A stretch of 64,000 bases of DNA from JABCYV01 sp963696025 (GCA_963696025.1 CAVOII010000009.1:248001-312000), one strand, 5' to 3'. Shown: positions 41,685 to 51,516, counted from the stretch's first letter. The notes: generated by a model not told the origin, from the letters alone. A program made the numbers and translations.

Positions 41685-42705
41685 GAAAGCGAAGTCCAAG
41701 TTTTACTGGTATGACTTCACGGTGCGCGGACAGCGCTACCGTGGGTCAACCAACGAAACAAAAGCGGCCAGGGCGGCAAAGGTTGCTGGTCTGAAACTCG
41801 GCCATGTGGTCGAGAATACAGATCCGCCTCCCCAAAAAGCTCCTGTGTTGCTGGAGTTTTCCCGGCGCTTCCTGGAATGGCTGGACAAGGTCAGACTGGA
41901 AAACAAAACCAAAACCTACTACCGCGATGGCTGGCGACTCCTCAAGACGACAACCGTCGTGAACATGCGATTGGATCAGATCACTAGGGACGTTATCGAA
42001 ACATTGAGGTTCTCGGGCGCGTCCTCAAATGCCAATTGCGCGCTGAGAACGTTAAGAAGAATGCTGCACAAGGCGGAGGAGTGGACACTGATTCGTCACG
42101 CTCCGAAACTCAAACTGATGAAGGAATACGGACGTTCACTCAGGCTTGACGATGAAGCGGAAAAGAAATTGTTGGTGGGCGCCGCTGCCTGCAATTGGCG
42201 GAAAAGCAGCCTTCAACTTTTCCAGGACATCATCATCTTGATGCGCGATACCGGCATGCGTAACGAAAGAGAGCTTTACCGGATGCGCATCGAGAACCTG
42301 GATTGGAAAACCCGCGTGATCTTCGTGCCGGACAGCAAGACCGAAGAAGGAAGGAGACGCGTGCCGATGAGCAATCGCGTCTTTGACGTTCTTAAACAGC
42401 GGTGCGGAGAAAAACGCGAAGGATGGGTTTTCCCGTCGAGACGCGCCGAGTCTGCTCATCTCACCACAATGGCGAAGAGATTTCGCGAAGCCAGGGTCAA
42501 AGCTGGGCTTCCCGAAGATCTTGTCCTCTATTGTGGACGGCATGATTACGGCACCCGGATTCTGAAGAGAACCGGAAACCTGGCTGCCGTCATGAGAACC
42601 ATGGGACACAGGGATGTGAAGACTGCGATGCAGTATCAACATCCCGAACTAGAGATCGTGCGCGCTGCGCTCGATCAAGACACAGCAGTAGAGAAACGGG
42701 CGTAG
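41671..42705 (+). CDS. Tyrosine recombinase/integrase of the island
   Basis: 344 residues from GTG 41671 (GGAGG about six bases upstream; the frame extends further up, but the Arm-type N-terminus FYWYDFTVRGQRYRGST fits this start). N-terminal core-binding SAM-like domain about 75-160; catalytic domain about 170-340. Catalytic residues: Arg197 in TGMRNEREL, the Arg-His pair in YCGRHDYGTR, His in TMGHRD and the nucleophile Tyr322 in MQYQHPE. The usual first His of HxxR is Tyr, a common variant. It lies 67 bp from the 3' end of tRNA-Lys, pointing at it, the classic arrangement for an element integrated in a tRNA gene. Confidence 0.93.
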   Translation: MKLFKKAKSKFYWYDFTVRGQRYRGSTNETKAARAAKVAGLKLGHVVENTDPPPQKAPVLLEFSRRFLEWLDKVRLENKTKTYYRDGWRLLKTTTVVNMRLDQITRDVIETLRFSGASSNANCALRTLRRMLHKAEEWTLIRHAPKLKLMKEYGRSLRLDDEAEKKLLVGAAACNWRKSSLQLFQDIIILMRDTGMRNERELYRMRIENLDWKTRVIFVPDSKTEEGRRRVPMSNRVFDVLKQRCGEKREGWVFPSRRAESAHLTTMAKRFREARVKAGLPEDLVLYCGRHDYGTRILKRTGNLAAVMRTMGHRDVKTAMQYQHPELEIVRAALDQDTAVEKRA

Positions 42706-42772
42706 CCGGATTGAGTCACGGCACACTTTACGGCACACCCAAAACATCAACTCCGGTAAGTGCTTGAAAAGA

Positions 42773-42848
<76 letters not shown>

Positions 42849-43246
42849 GGTTTGTGGAGTGAGCTCGGAACTGCCGCTTCCAGGTGCCGACTGGGGGCAA
42901 TCAGCTCTTTAGCGCAGCCTTGGAACGTTGCGCCGGAACCCATTCGATCGGGTAATAGCGGGTGCCGAGATGAATATAGCACAGGGGTGGATCATCTCAC
43001 CAACGCTTGCCGATCGTCTCCGCATTTGCAAAAGGAGGCTAGCGGTTTCGCACATTAACATTTCCAAACCGTTGGTTTGCACCAGCACGATCACCCAAAT
43101 CTCAACGGATGAAAAGCAAAACTGGAGTAACCCACCTCAGGGAACCAACCTCCCAACCGGGACTTCGTTCAGCAAAAACTCCATTGGGCGGGGTAGCGAC
43201 TTCTCTTCTAGAATGGGGTTTCAGAAAAAACCGGGAGGCTCCGCGC
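42849..43246. other. Spacer upstream of tRNA-Lys and the 43247 gene
   Basis: No convincing gene. Short frames on both strands have no ribosome-binding sites or protein-like composition. It must hold the tRNA promoter (minus strand) and the promoter of the 43247 gene; I could not assign either confidently. Confidence 0.5.
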
Positions 43247-43783
43247 ATGCTTAAGTTGGAAATGTTTAGGCTCAGAATGACCGTGACGATGACCAGATTA
43301 AGACTGCTCAACTGTGGCTTGGCATTGCTGTTCTGCGTTGGGGCATCATTGCTGTTGGCGCCAACACTGCATGCTCAAACCGCGGCACCCGGGAGGGTCC
43401 CGCCGCCCGTGCGCCCGCATCAACAACCCTGCTGGCAGCAGGCCGGCATTTCTCAGTCAGCGATACAGCAACGTAAGCAAATCGAAGAAAGTACTCGAGC
43501 CCAGATCCAGGCAGTATGCAACGACCCTTCTCTTACCTCCCAGCAGCGGCGCGAAAAAATTCACCAGATTCGCGAGCAGACTCGTCAGCAGCTCGAGGGA
43601 TTGATTAGCCCCGCGCAGCAACAGGCCTTGCGAGCTTGTCAGCAAGAGCGTGCTGCGACGCACGGCGCGCATGTGGGTGGTGCGCCTCACGGAGGCGGCG
43701 CCCCCGGTCCGTGTGGCGAATTGGCCTCCGGCAAGGGAAACGGGCAACAACCAGAGCCCGGGCCAGAACCGGAACAGAAATAG
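43247..43783 (+). CDS. Secreted Gln-rich helical protein (Spy/CpxP-like pattern)
   Basis: About 178 residues from ATG 43247 (GGGAGG ten bases upstream). A signal peptide (about 10-40, ending LHAQ) is followed by a helical segment (about 60-130: ISQSAIQQRKQIEESTRAQIQAVCNDPSLTSQQRREKIHQIREQTRQQLEGLISPAQQQAL) with the SxxQ-type spacing of LTXXQ/Spy-like periplasmic chaperone proteins. The tail is low-complexity, rich in Gly and Pro. The frame is open upstream, but that part lacks coding character. Function unknown; an envelope-stress chaperone is a possibility. Confidence 0.72.
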   Translation: MLKLEMFRLRMTVTMTRLRLLNCGLALLFCVGASLLLAPTLHAQTAAPGRVPPPVRPHQQPCWQQAGISQSAIQQRKQIEESTRAQIQAVCNDPSLTSQQRREKIHQIREQTRQQLEGLISPAQQQALRACQQERAATHGAHVGGAPHGGGAPGPCGELASGKGNGQQPEPGPEPEQK

Positions 43784-43852
43784 AGTGCCAAGCCGCCTTG
43801 CTAGCGGCCAGGCTTCTGCCCAGGTTCCGCTGGAGTGTTTGCTAAGCGGGAT

Positions 43853-44269
43853 TCATGAGCGTTGCTGCAGGTCGGCAATGAGCGGCGGCACCGCCTCAGA
43901 AACTCGACCGCTCGGTCGCTGCGACCGAAGCGTTTCTAGTTCAACCAGCGGCCGCCGTTCCAGAGTCCCAAGCACCGGAGCGTCCCATCCGTCCTGCTCT
44001 GCCAAGGACACAAACCTCTGCTGCGCGCAGAGATTCTCAATCAGCTTCTGCTGTCGAAAACTGAGGACCTGCACTGGCAAAGTTTGGAAGTGGCGAAAAA
44101 TCCACAGCAGGTAAATACGCTGCAGCAACGAGGGCTCGAGGTAGCGCGGTCCGAGGGGAGTGATCACGCGCAACACTCCACTGCACAGTTTTTCCATCCA
44201 CATGGCCGATATCACCTGAACATTTGCAATCTCTAATTCATGGAACCAGAGCACTTCAAGGGCCAGCAT
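43853..44269 (-). CDS. Conserved hypothetical protein
   Basis: 138 residues from ATG 44269 (or ATG 44203, which precedes the conserved-looking part WMEKLCSGVLRVITPLGPRYLEP). The middle, SLLQRIYLLWIFRHFQTLPVQVLSFRQQKLIENLC, is an amphipathic basic helix region of a kind I associate with small acidobacterial hypotheticals. No enzyme motif is present. The gene stands alone, convergent with the 43247 gene. Confidence 0.55.
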   Translation of the reverse strand: MLALEVLWFHELEIANVQVISAMWMEKLCSGVLRVITPLGPRYLEPSLLQRIYLLWIFRHFQTLPVQVLSFRQQKLIENLCAQQRFVSLAEQDGWDAPVLGTLERRPLVELETLRSQRPSGRVSEAVPPLIADLQQRS

Positions 44270-44397
44270 TATTGCATCAAACCTGATGCATGCGCATTAA
44301 AAATTCTAAATTGTGCAAATTTCTTCGCAGAGCTGAGGGTCGCTGCGAGAAATAGTCCAATCAGGATCGCCCGAATAGTGGACATCCTGGGGCTCTC

Positions 44398-44730
44398 TCA
44401 ACCCGGAATCTCGGGTAGAACGTCCATGCTCCGGATGCTCGCGGCCACCCCGAAGTCGCTGCCATCCTCGCTGTCCTCGATGCGTACTACGGAGGCACGG
44501 CAGCACACCCATCGCTTCTCCCCGCTGGTAAGCTCCGGGGGCAGGATCAATACCATCTCGAGTTCGCTTCCGGCGGTGATCTGAGAGTCTGTATAGAGAA
44601 AGATCCCGTTTGTGCTCAAGTCGCGCGTATGGCCGGTAGTTTGAACCTTCCCCTGATATGACTTGATTGAAACGGGCAAGCGCACCGAAAGGCGCTCTCG
44701 GCCACGGCGTTCAGGCTTAGCATCTGGCAT
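44398..44730 (-). CDS. PilZ-domain (c-di-GMP-binding) protein
   Basis: 110 residues forming a single PilZ domain. The RxxxR-type motif is seen in RRGRERLSVRLPV and the D/NxSxxG motif in DLSTNGIFLY; both contact cyclic di-GMP. The rest is the six-strand barrel (VLILPPELTSGEKRWVCCRASVVRIEDSEDGSDFGVA). Stand-alone PilZ proteins act as c-di-GMP effectors in motility, secretion or polysaccharide control. No partner gene is adjacent; a broken EAL-HDOD gene lies at 58-59 kb. Confidence 0.9.
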   Translation of the reverse strand: MPDAKPERRGRERLSVRLPVSIKSYQGKVQTTGHTRDLSTNGIFLYTDSQITAGSELEMVLILPPELTSGEKRWVCCRASVVRIEDSEDGSDFGVAASIRSMDVLPEIPG

Positions 44731-44921
44731 CGGCAGGGGAGAGTATCACAACCCCTCCCCGATGTGTGATTTTTGACCTATAAGTTATCCGGTTGCGGGC
44801 CGGCGAACCACGCCCCAGCCGCGAAAATGAGGTTCTGGGGCTTGGCAAATGGTAAGATTGGAGGCCAAGAACAGCGTCTGGGCGCGAGTTATCCATACTA
44901 ACAGCGCCCCCGGGGTTTGCC

Positions 44922-45251
44922 ATGATTCGCTGGATCGCTTTTGACGACGAAACCGCGGAAGCCGTCGTAAGCCGCTTCAAACGTGGCGCCGCAGAGATCC
45001 ATCGCGGCCAGGCTCTCGACGCTGCCCTCAGTCTGGGTAGACCGAGCCTGCTGCTTTTGCCGTCCGACATCCCGGGTCGGCTGTTGCTGGCTCGACTGGA
45101 GCCCAAAGGGGACCACGCCTCGAAGAACTCTCCAGTTCTCGGGCCAGAGGGTATCGGGGGACAGCTCGAACCTCCTGACTTCACTCCGCGCCGCAAGCCT
45201 CCGCAGCCGGAACCCGGCAAGAGAAAGTGGTGGCAGCGTCGAAGCGCCTGA
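44922..45251 (+). CDS. Conserved hypothetical small protein
   Basis: 109 residues starting MIRWIAFDDETAEAVVSRFKRGAAEIHRG, with an alternating hydrophobic LSLGRPSLLLLPSDIPGRLLLARLEP segment and a Pro/Lys/Arg-rich tail ending KRKWWQRRSA. The N-terminal half looks like a compact alpha/beta domain. No family recognised. It is divergent from the PilZ gene. Confidence 0.6.
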   Translation: MIRWIAFDDETAEAVVSRFKRGAAEIHRGQALDAALSLGRPSLLLLPSDIPGRLLLARLEPKGDHASKNSPVLGPEGIGGQLEPPDFTPRRKPPQPEPGKRKWWQRRSA

Positions 45252-45370
45252 CCCCTGGAGACACACCCTTGCCTAGATCGCGCTTCCGCCGTTAGGCGGG
45301 CTTGGGACAGCGTGCGTAGGCTTTGGACGACTAATTTCCCACGAGAGTGGGATGTGGCTCGAATCGAACT

Positions 45371-47056
45371 CTAGAACGTAACAGCTAGACCGCCGCGGAC
45401 GGCGCGTGCAGATTGCACCAAGTAGACCGTGTGACCATCCTGCCCCAGCAATGGGACGTATCCTTGAGCCAGGAGGTTCCGAACGTCAACCACCGCATCG
45501 ACGTGGTTATTGAGAAACCGGCTCCCAGGAATCGGCTGTCGAAAGAAAATATTGAGGTAAGGATCCGCTTGGCCCGCCGATGCATTGAACATGTCCACCG
45601 GATTGAGCGCGGGCCCATTGATCCAGCGATAAGACGCGATCCAGCGCGTTTTGGAGCGAGGTAGCGTCCCACTCATCTTGCCGGCTAAGCTGTGGCGATC
45701 CCGCGTCAGAGTCCACTGGCGCGCATCTTGCAGGCTCAGATCCTGCTTGCCCAGGTCGAGGACGCCCCCATATTCATAATCCAGCGTTGCCGTAAGGTCT
45801 GACGCCAGCTTGCGCTGCAGCACAACCCGCAATCCTCGGGTGGCGAGATCCTTTCCGCGGTAGGTAAATGTTCCGGAGTAAAGGTCGGGCAGCGCCTGTC
45901 CGCTAGCAGAAGAGTATCCGCCAATGCCGGTAAGCGCGGGATCCAACACACGGTCCGAGTACACCGCCACCTGAAGGTTGTTTTTGCCCGCACGGCGAGA
46001 GAGGGAAAGCTCGTGGTGATGGGCCCGCTCCACCGCAGGCGAGAAATTCGCGATGCTCACATGCGGTCCGGACTCGCTCAAGTCGGCTGGAGCTGAGTCG
46101 AACCCCTTTTCGATGCGGCTATCCGGTTCAGAGGTGGCGTAGCTGTACTCCAACACGGTATCAGGCGAGAGATGCAAATCCGCAGTGCCAAAGGGGCGAA
46201 AAGCAGTCACCCGGCCCATGAACTGAATCGTCTGCAGTTCGCTGCCGAAGCGGAGTTCCAGCACGTCTCCAAAAGTGAAATCGTCAGAGGTGGTGAGTGC
46301 GAGTGCTTGCAGGTTGGCATTGGGCAGATCCGCGGCCGGTGCAGGGAGGCTGCGGAAAGTAAGAGCTATCTGGGGTTGCGACCCGTTCCCCAGCCTGTGG
46401 CTATAGGAGGCGCGTACCACCGCTGCCGGCGAATCGCCATAGCCCACGTTCCCTCGAACTGCCACGATGCCCGAAGAGAAAACTGACTTCTCCAACGAGA
46501 AGCCGGTGCTCATGTCAGCGCTGCCAAAACCCTCCGACGGCGAACCGGCAAGAAAGGATACCGTCCCCTTGAGTTCGTGATCTTCCTTTTCTGCTTTCTC
46601 AGCACTCGAAACGAGGACCGGAGGACCATCCAATACCCGCAGGATGGGGCGGTTAGAGACTGAACGCAGCACCCACTTCCAATCGTCCTCGTCGGAGGGA
46701 CCACGCACCGGCGCCAGCTCAACTGCATCGAACAGAGTGTTCAGAGTGACGTCTACCAACACGTTGCCGCCGGAATGGAGCCCGACGCGCTCGCGAAGCG
46801 CAGGGAGAAACGAAGGAGCGGAAACCTTTATGTTGTAAGTGCCGGGCAATAATCCGCTGGCGGAATAAAAGCCCACGTCATCAGTGAACACCTTGAGAGT
46901 CTGAGCTGCCGAACCAAGTACTTCGACCATCGCCCCCATCTGGGGGATACCGGTGGCACTCCGCACATAGCCGGAGATGGACCCTGGCCTTTCCGCAGCC
47001 AGCGCGGGAAGAGCTAAGCCAAGCACCGTCATCAACAACACGAGCTTACGAAGCAT
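45371..47056 (-). CDS. Carboxypeptidase-regulatory-domain outer-membrane-type protein
   Basis: About 561 residues from ATG 47056, with GGAG upstream; a GTG at 47101 abuts the previous stop codon and is the alternative. Signal peptide (MLRKLVLLMTVLGLALPALA), then a carboxypeptidase-regulatory-like sandwich (about 24-105: GSISGYVRSATGIPQMGAMVEVLG), then a beta-rich C-terminal region with alternating strands (ATLDYEYGGVLDLG; WIASYRWINGP) suggesting an outer-membrane barrel related to TonB receptors but lacking a clear plug. It follows the GWxTD gene by 45 bp, so the two are probably one operon. Confidence 0.85.
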   Translation of the reverse strand: MLRKLVLLMTVLGLALPALAAERPGSISGYVRSATGIPQMGAMVEVLGSAAQTLKVFTDDVGFYSASGLLPGTYNIKVSAPSFLPALRERVGLHSGGNVLVDVTLNTLFDAVELAPVRGPSDEDDWKWVLRSVSNRPILRVLDGPPVLVSSAEKAEKEDHELKGTVSFLAGSPSEGFGSADMSTGFSLEKSVFSSGIVAVRGNVGYGDSPAAVVRASYSHRLGNGSQPQIALTFRSLPAPAADLPNANLQALALTTSDDFTFGDVLELRFGSELQTIQFMGRVTAFRPFGTADLHLSPDTVLEYSYATSEPDSRIEKGFDSAPADLSESGPHVSIANFSPAVERAHHHELSLSRRAGKNNLQVAVYSDRVLDPALTGIGGYSSASGQALPDLYSGTFTYRGKDLATRGLRVVLQRKLASDLTATLDYEYGGVLDLGKQDLSLQDARQWTLTRDRHSLAGKMSGTLPRSKTRWIASYRWINGPALNPVDMFNASAGQADPYLNIFFRQPIPGSRFLNNHVDAVVDVRNLLAQGYVPLLGQDGHTVYLVQSARAVRGGLAVTF

Positions 47057-47101
47057 CACTCCAACCACCTCGTGGAAGACCAAGCCCAAATTCCTTCTCA
47101 C

Positions 47102-48835
47102 CTACTCCACGGCAAAGGTCGCCGAGGGATCCAGCGTCTGCTTGGAAATCTTATCATTCACCTTAATCTCGATGCGATAAATCCCAGGATCGAGGTTGGC
47201 GGCCGAGAGCGTTTTCTGCAGCGTCACCTGCTCGCCAATATTACCCATCTGCTCCGTGGATTCCACAGTATGAATCACAGCCTTATTCGTGGTCGCGTTA
47301 ACTACGTCATACTCCACCGTGGCCGACGGCTTGTGCGTCTTATCGTCCATGGTGAGGTTGTACACCTGCATCCAGAAATTCAGCTTCTGGTTGCGCTTGA
47401 AAACCACCGGCTTTCCATCCGAGGAAGGCACACGCGGCCTTACTTTGGTGGTGCCAATCACAAAACTGCCAGTACCTACGTTCTTGGCCGCCACCGGCTC
47501 CATTTGGTCCGCCAGGATCAGCGACGACGCAGAGAGCCGATCGTCGGCATACTCCGGCACCTGCACCCCTTTGCTCCAAGTGCCCACGCGGTCTCCGTTC
47601 ACGTCTTTCACCACCACATCGAAGCGGTAGCGTCCCGGACGCAGAGGAAGAGCCTTCCAGTAAACCGAAGAATTCTCTGTGACCTTGGGCAAAAGCTCCG
47701 CTGGAACATCCACCTGCACAGTGTCCTCAAAGGTTTGTGCCGTGCGGCCGCCGATGGTGGTCACGCGCCCAAATATATTGACGGTTCCGCGCTGCACGCC
47801 ATCCTTGTTCACGAAAGTGACGTCGCGGTTCTTAACCTGAATCGTGACTGGGACCAGCACAGTATCGCCAGTCACTCTCACGAAATCCGCCCGCACATCA
47901 AACGGCATCAGGTTGTAGCTGGTCTTATGCTTGACTACTTCTTCCAGGTCCTTAAACTTCACCGGCGGGGGCGCTTGCAACTTGGCGAACTGCTCCAGAC
48001 GATCAAACTGTTTGCTCTGTGTGTCGTTGGTGAACGGACCGGTTCCGAGTCTTTCCAGGCCACCGTTGAAGCGGCTGGCCTTACTGGATGTCCCCATTTG
48101 CTCAGAAAGCGTCAGGCCGGCGCCGGGAACGTTCAATAGAGCATCTTTCTCTGACCGGTCTAGCGTCATGTGGTAATCACCACACATACAACTATCGACA
48201 AACTCGATGATGACTTCCTGGCCAACGCCCTCAAGATAACGATAGCGCCAATCCTCGAATGGAAAGGTGGACGTAGTTCCGCCGCCCTCGTCCATGGGAC
48301 GGTCGTAGGTTCCACCGGAGGGGTGCGCTTCAACCTCATCGGCCGGCCCGTACATGATGTAGATTCGGCCGCGATCCGTCTTCCAACCGGGGATGCCAGC
48401 CGGGAAATGCTCGTTGGCATACGCTATCCGACGGTAATGCTCTTCCTTGAATTCGTTCTCTTCACTGTCGGGGTTGGGATTGCGGCGCTGCCAAAATGCT
48501 TCGATAAAATTGTCGCGCTCTTCATCGTTCGAGAGCTGCCTGAAGGCGGATCGCTCTTCGTCGCTTATGATCCACCGAACGTCTTCATCCAGCCACTTCC
48601 GATAGGACTGCCCAATCTCCTGCTTGAAACGTTTCTCGTTTTCTTTTTTTTGCTTTTCGGTCAGCGGACGGGTGAGCGGGTCCTGTTTTGTCTCAGTCGA
48701 TCCGGGGGCTGCTTGATCTGAAGAGTCCGATTTTTTCTCTTTCTCTTGCGCGGCAGTCAATGACGCCAGACCAAAAACTGCGGCTAGCAGAAAATACCCG
48801 AACAGAGAGCGATAAGACAACCTCACCCGGAGCAT
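47102..48835 (-). CDS. GWxTD-domain protein
   Basis: About 577 residues from ATG 48835. Signal peptide ends near TAAQ; a charged low-complexity stretch (KEKKSDSSDQAAPGSTE) follows. The GWxTD domain occupies about 75-200: ERDNFIEAFWQRRNPNPDSEENEFKEEHYRRIAYANEHF, then GWKTDRGRIYIMYGPAD, the defining motif. The C-terminal part consists of beta-sandwich repeats (PLRPGRYRFDVVVKD; ANLDPGIYRIEIKVNDK). GWxTD proteins are common in Acidobacteria and Bacteroidetes-type phyla and are of unknown biochemical function. Operonic with the 47056 gene. Confidence 0.93.
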   Translation of the reverse strand: MLRVRLSYRSLFGYFLLAAVFGLASLTAAQEKEKKSDSSDQAAPGSTETKQDPLTRPLTEKQKKENEKRFKQEIGQSYRKWLDEDVRWIISDEERSAFRQLSNDEERDNFIEAFWQRRNPNPDSEENEFKEEHYRRIAYANEHFPAGIPGWKTDRGRIYIMYGPADEVEAHPSGGTYDRPMDEGGGTTSTFPFEDWRYRYLEGVGQEVIIEFVDSCMCGDYHMTLDRSEKDALLNVPGAGLTLSEQMGTSSKASRFNGGLERLGTGPFTNDTQSKQFDRLEQFAKLQAPPPVKFKDLEEVVKHKTSYNLMPFDVRADFVRVTGDTVLVPVTIQVKNRDVTFVNKDGVQRGTVNIFGRVTTIGGRTAQTFEDTVQVDVPAELLPKVTENSSVYWKALPLRPGRYRFDVVVKDVNGDRVGTWSKGVQVPEYADDRLSASSLILADQMEPVAAKNVGTGSFVIGTTKVRPRVPSSDGKPVVFKRNQKLNFWMQVYNLTMDDKTHKPSATVEYDVVNATTNKAVIHTVESTEQMGNIGEQVTLQKTLSAANLDPGIYRIEIKVNDKISKQTLDPSATFAVE

Positions 48836-49232
48836 AAGAGGGGTACTCCTCGCGAACACTCTTGCTACAGCATTCTATGTCTTTCGATGCGACAAGGCAA
48901 GGTTTAGTGACCTCAATGGAAGCGGTCATAGAATTTGCCAACAGGCTGCAAAGCCCCATTCTTGCAGCCCCAAAGCGATGAAATCACAGGCTCTGCCCTC
49001 ATGCTCAAGCTATAATCATTGTGCTAAACGGCAATCTGCCGCCAGGTTTTGGAGCCGCGGGCTGCCGGGCTTTACCGGCGGGAACTTTCGCACTCACCAT
49101 ATCGTACCTGAAGGTGTGCACCCGTCACTGCACGAAACGCGTGAGGGGTGGCACCGAGCTGAAACGGATCCGTTCCAGGCCGGGTGTAGCCCTGAGCCGA
49201 ACCCGATCGGTAGCCGTAAGGGTTATGACACC
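48836..49232. other. Divergent spacer between GWxTD and MacA-like genes
   Basis: 397 bp with no convincing gene. A TATAAT at 49011-49016 is a possible -10 for the MacA-like gene, but no matching -35 was found, and the resulting leader of over 200 bases has no fold I recognise. Confidence 0.45.
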
Positions 49233-50618
49233 ATGAGCACCTGGAAAAAAGTCGGGATCGGAGCCGGTGCGGCAATCTTGGTACTCGCCCTCATTGCTTT
49301 CAGCATTCATCAGAGCCGTAAGGATTTGGTCAGTGTTCAGAGTAGCAAGGCCCAGCGGATCGATCTGGCTTCTGTGGTCAGTGCCTCTGGCGAGATTAAG
49401 CCGAAGAACTACGTAAACATTGGCGCCAACGCCTTCGGCAAGATCACGAAGCTCTATGTCAGGGAAGGCGATCGCGTAAAGAAGGGACAATTGCTGGCTC
49501 AATTGGAAAACGTGCAGTCTTCAGCCGACGTGAGCGCCACAGAGGCGTCGCTGGAAGCGGCCAAGACTGACGCCATGGCAGCCGATGCCGCGCTGAATAC
49601 GGCGCTGGCCGACTTGAATCGGGCCAGGTCCGATGCGGAGCGCGCCCAACTTGACTGGACTCGTGCTCAAGGCTTGTTCAAGGACGCGCTCATTGCTAAG
49701 TCGGAATACGATAGTCGGAAGGCCGCATGGCAGACCGCAGACGCCGGTGTGGCCCAGGCGGAAGCGCGGGTCGCGCAGGCGCGGGCGCAAAAAGATTCCG
49801 CGGAGCGCCACATCGTCCAGAATCGCGCCAATCTTACCCATGCCGCCGATGTTCTGCAGAAGACAACCTATGAGGCCCCTTTTGATGGCATGATCACAAA
49901 TCTGCCGGTCCGTGAGGGTGAAACCGTGGTAATCGGAATTCAGAATTCCCCCGGCAGCACGCTGATGACACTGGCTGACATGTCCGTAATTACTGCCGAG
50001 GTCAAGGTGGACGAAACTGACATCGTCAACGTGAAGCTGGGGCAGCCGGCCGAGGTCAACATTGATGCGATTCCGAAGAAAACTTTTAAGGCGATTGTCA
50101 CCGAAATCGGAAACAATGCGATCGTGCGTTCCACCGGCGTATCCACTTCACAGCAGACTTCGGCCAGTGAGGAAGCCAAAGACTTTAAAGTCGTGGTCAC
50201 TTTGCATGACCCGCCGGAGAACTTGCGGCCCGGGCTCACGACCACGGCCAAGATTACGACGGCGACACGCAGTGGTGCGTTGAGCATTCCCATTCAGGCT
50301 CTGACCATCCGCAGCCAGGCTGAATTGACGCAGCGGGTCGACCAGAAAGGGTCGGTGCAGGCTGCCGCGCCCCAGAAGCCAGCGTTCAAGAGCGATAAAG
50401 AAGAAATCCAAGGAGTGCTCGTCATCCGAAACCACAAGGTCGAGTTCGTGACGGTGGAAACTGGAGTCACAGGTACGACGGATATTGAAATCCTAGGCGG
50501 ACTACAGGAGGGCGACGAGGTTGTCACGGGTAGTTACAAGGTGTTGCGCACCCTGCGTCCCGGAGCCAGCGTAAAGGTCGACAATACCGTGCCTAAGAAG
50601 GAAGACGATGATTCGTAG
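49233..50618 (+). CDS. MacA-like periplasmic adaptor (HlyD family)
   Basis: About 461 residues from ATG 49233. One N-terminal transmembrane helix (about 5-25: VGIGAGAAILVLALIAFSI), a barrel-sandwich half (GEIKPKNYVNIGANAFGKITKLYVREGDRVKKGQLLAQLE), a long coiled-coil hairpin of Ala-rich heptads (about 90-205), a second lipoyl half (APFDGMITNLPVREGETVV) and C-terminal beta-barrel domains. This is the MacA/HlyD adaptor that couples an ABC transporter to an outer-membrane channel. The MacB-type ATPase follows after about 150 bp, but no permease or OMF gene is next to it. Confidence 0.92.
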   Translation: MSTWKKVGIGAGAAILVLALIAFSIHQSRKDLVSVQSSKAQRIDLASVVSASGEIKPKNYVNIGANAFGKITKLYVREGDRVKKGQLLAQLENVQSSADVSATEASLEAAKTDAMAADAALNTALADLNRARSDAERAQLDWTRAQGLFKDALIAKSEYDSRKAAWQTADAGVAQAEARVAQARAQKDSAERHIVQNRANLTHAADVLQKTTYEAPFDGMITNLPVREGETVVIGIQNSPGSTLMTLADMSVITAEVKVDETDIVNVKLGQPAEVNIDAIPKKTFKAIVTEIGNNAIVRSTGVSTSQQTSASEEAKDFKVVVTLHDPPENLRPGLTTTAKITTATRSGALSIPIQALTIRSQAELTQRVDQKGSVQAAAPQKPAFKSDKEEIQGVLVIRNHKVEFVTVETGVTGTTDIEILGGLQEGDEVVTGSYKVLRTLRPGASVKVDNTVPKKEDDDS

Positions 50619-50768
50619 GCCTTCATGGGTCGCCAGTCCTTGCAAACGTTTGATCGGGGATAACTAACTGGGGATAACTAACTACTGATGTCTTCGTCCA
50701 ATACTGAGCCGGCCAGGTGGAAAAGAGAACGGAGCGGGCAGGTGTCCTCAGAGGACAAGGAGCAAAAG

Positions 50769-51512
50769 ATGGCAACCGCAGAAGTTATCAGCATTGCGTC
50801 ACCCACAGTGTCGGCGTCGCCCGAGTCTTGCATGATCTGCACAATTGATTTGTGGAAGACCTACGACATGGGATCGGAGCAGCAAGTCCATGCGCTACGC
50901 GGGGTCAATTTACAGATCCGGCGCAATGAGTATGTCGCCATCATGGGCCCTTCGGGCTCGGGTAAGTCAACGCTCATGAACCTGATTGGTTGTCTGGACA
51001 CGCCCAGCAAGGGACAGTACTGGCTGAACAATCAACTAGTCAGTGAGCTGGATGATGACGAACTAGCGCACATTCGCAACCAGGAAATCGGATTTGTCTT
51101 TCAGACATTTAATCTGCTAGCCCGCGCTACTGCGTTGCACAACGTTGAACTCCCGCTGATCTACGCTGGAGTGCCTGCAGAAGAACGCATCGAGCGGGCC
51201 AAGGAAGCGCTTACCTCCGTAGGCATGGAATCGCGCATGATGCACAAACCCAATGAGCTCTCCGGAGGCCAGCGCCAGAGAGTCGCCATCGCCCGGGCAC
51301 TGGTTAATAAGCCCTCCATCATTCTTGCGGACGAACCGACTGGTAATCTGGACTCGCAAACCGGAAACGAAATCATGGCGGTCCTAGATCGCCTTCAGGC
51401 GCAGGGAAATACCATCGTCCTGGTCACGCATGAACACGACATCGCCGAGTATGCGCATCGCGTGGTCCACATCAAAGATGGTGTAGTGGAGAGAGACGAA
51501 ATAAAGAAGTAG
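50769..51512 (+). CDS. MacB/LolD-type ABC transporter ATP-binding protein
   Basis: About 247 residues from ATG 50769 (AGGAG just upstream; the frame is open to 50688). All ABC motifs are present: Walker A GPSGSGKST, Q-loop FQTFNLL, signature LSGGQRQRVAIARAL, Walker B IILADEPTGNLD and the H-loop VTHE. The sequence is of the MacB/LolD/FtsE class. It would power a permease with the preceding adaptor. Unusually no permease follows: the next gene is a minus-strand 69-residue protein. The permease is either encoded elsewhere or lost. Confidence 0.95.
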   Translation: MATAEVISIASPTVSASPESCMICTIDLWKTYDMGSEQQVHALRGVNLQIRRNEYVAIMGPSGSGKSTLMNLIGCLDTPSKGQYWLNNQLVSELDDDELAHIRNQEIGFVFQTFNLLARATALHNVELPLIYAGVPAEERIERAKEALTSVGMESRMMHKPNELSGGQRQRVAIARALVNKPSIILADEPTGNLDSQTGNEIMAVLDRLQAQGNTIVLVTHEHDIAEYAHRVVHIKDGVVERDEIKK

Positions 51513-51516
51513 CAAC

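Noticed and set aside
42909..43094. A 61-codon minus-strand frame upstream of tRNA-Lys
   Set aside because: No ribosome-binding site and no protein-like pattern.
45286..45299. CCGCC-GTTA-GGCGG hairpin as a terminator
   Set aside because: Only a 5-bp stem with no U-tract; too weak to call.
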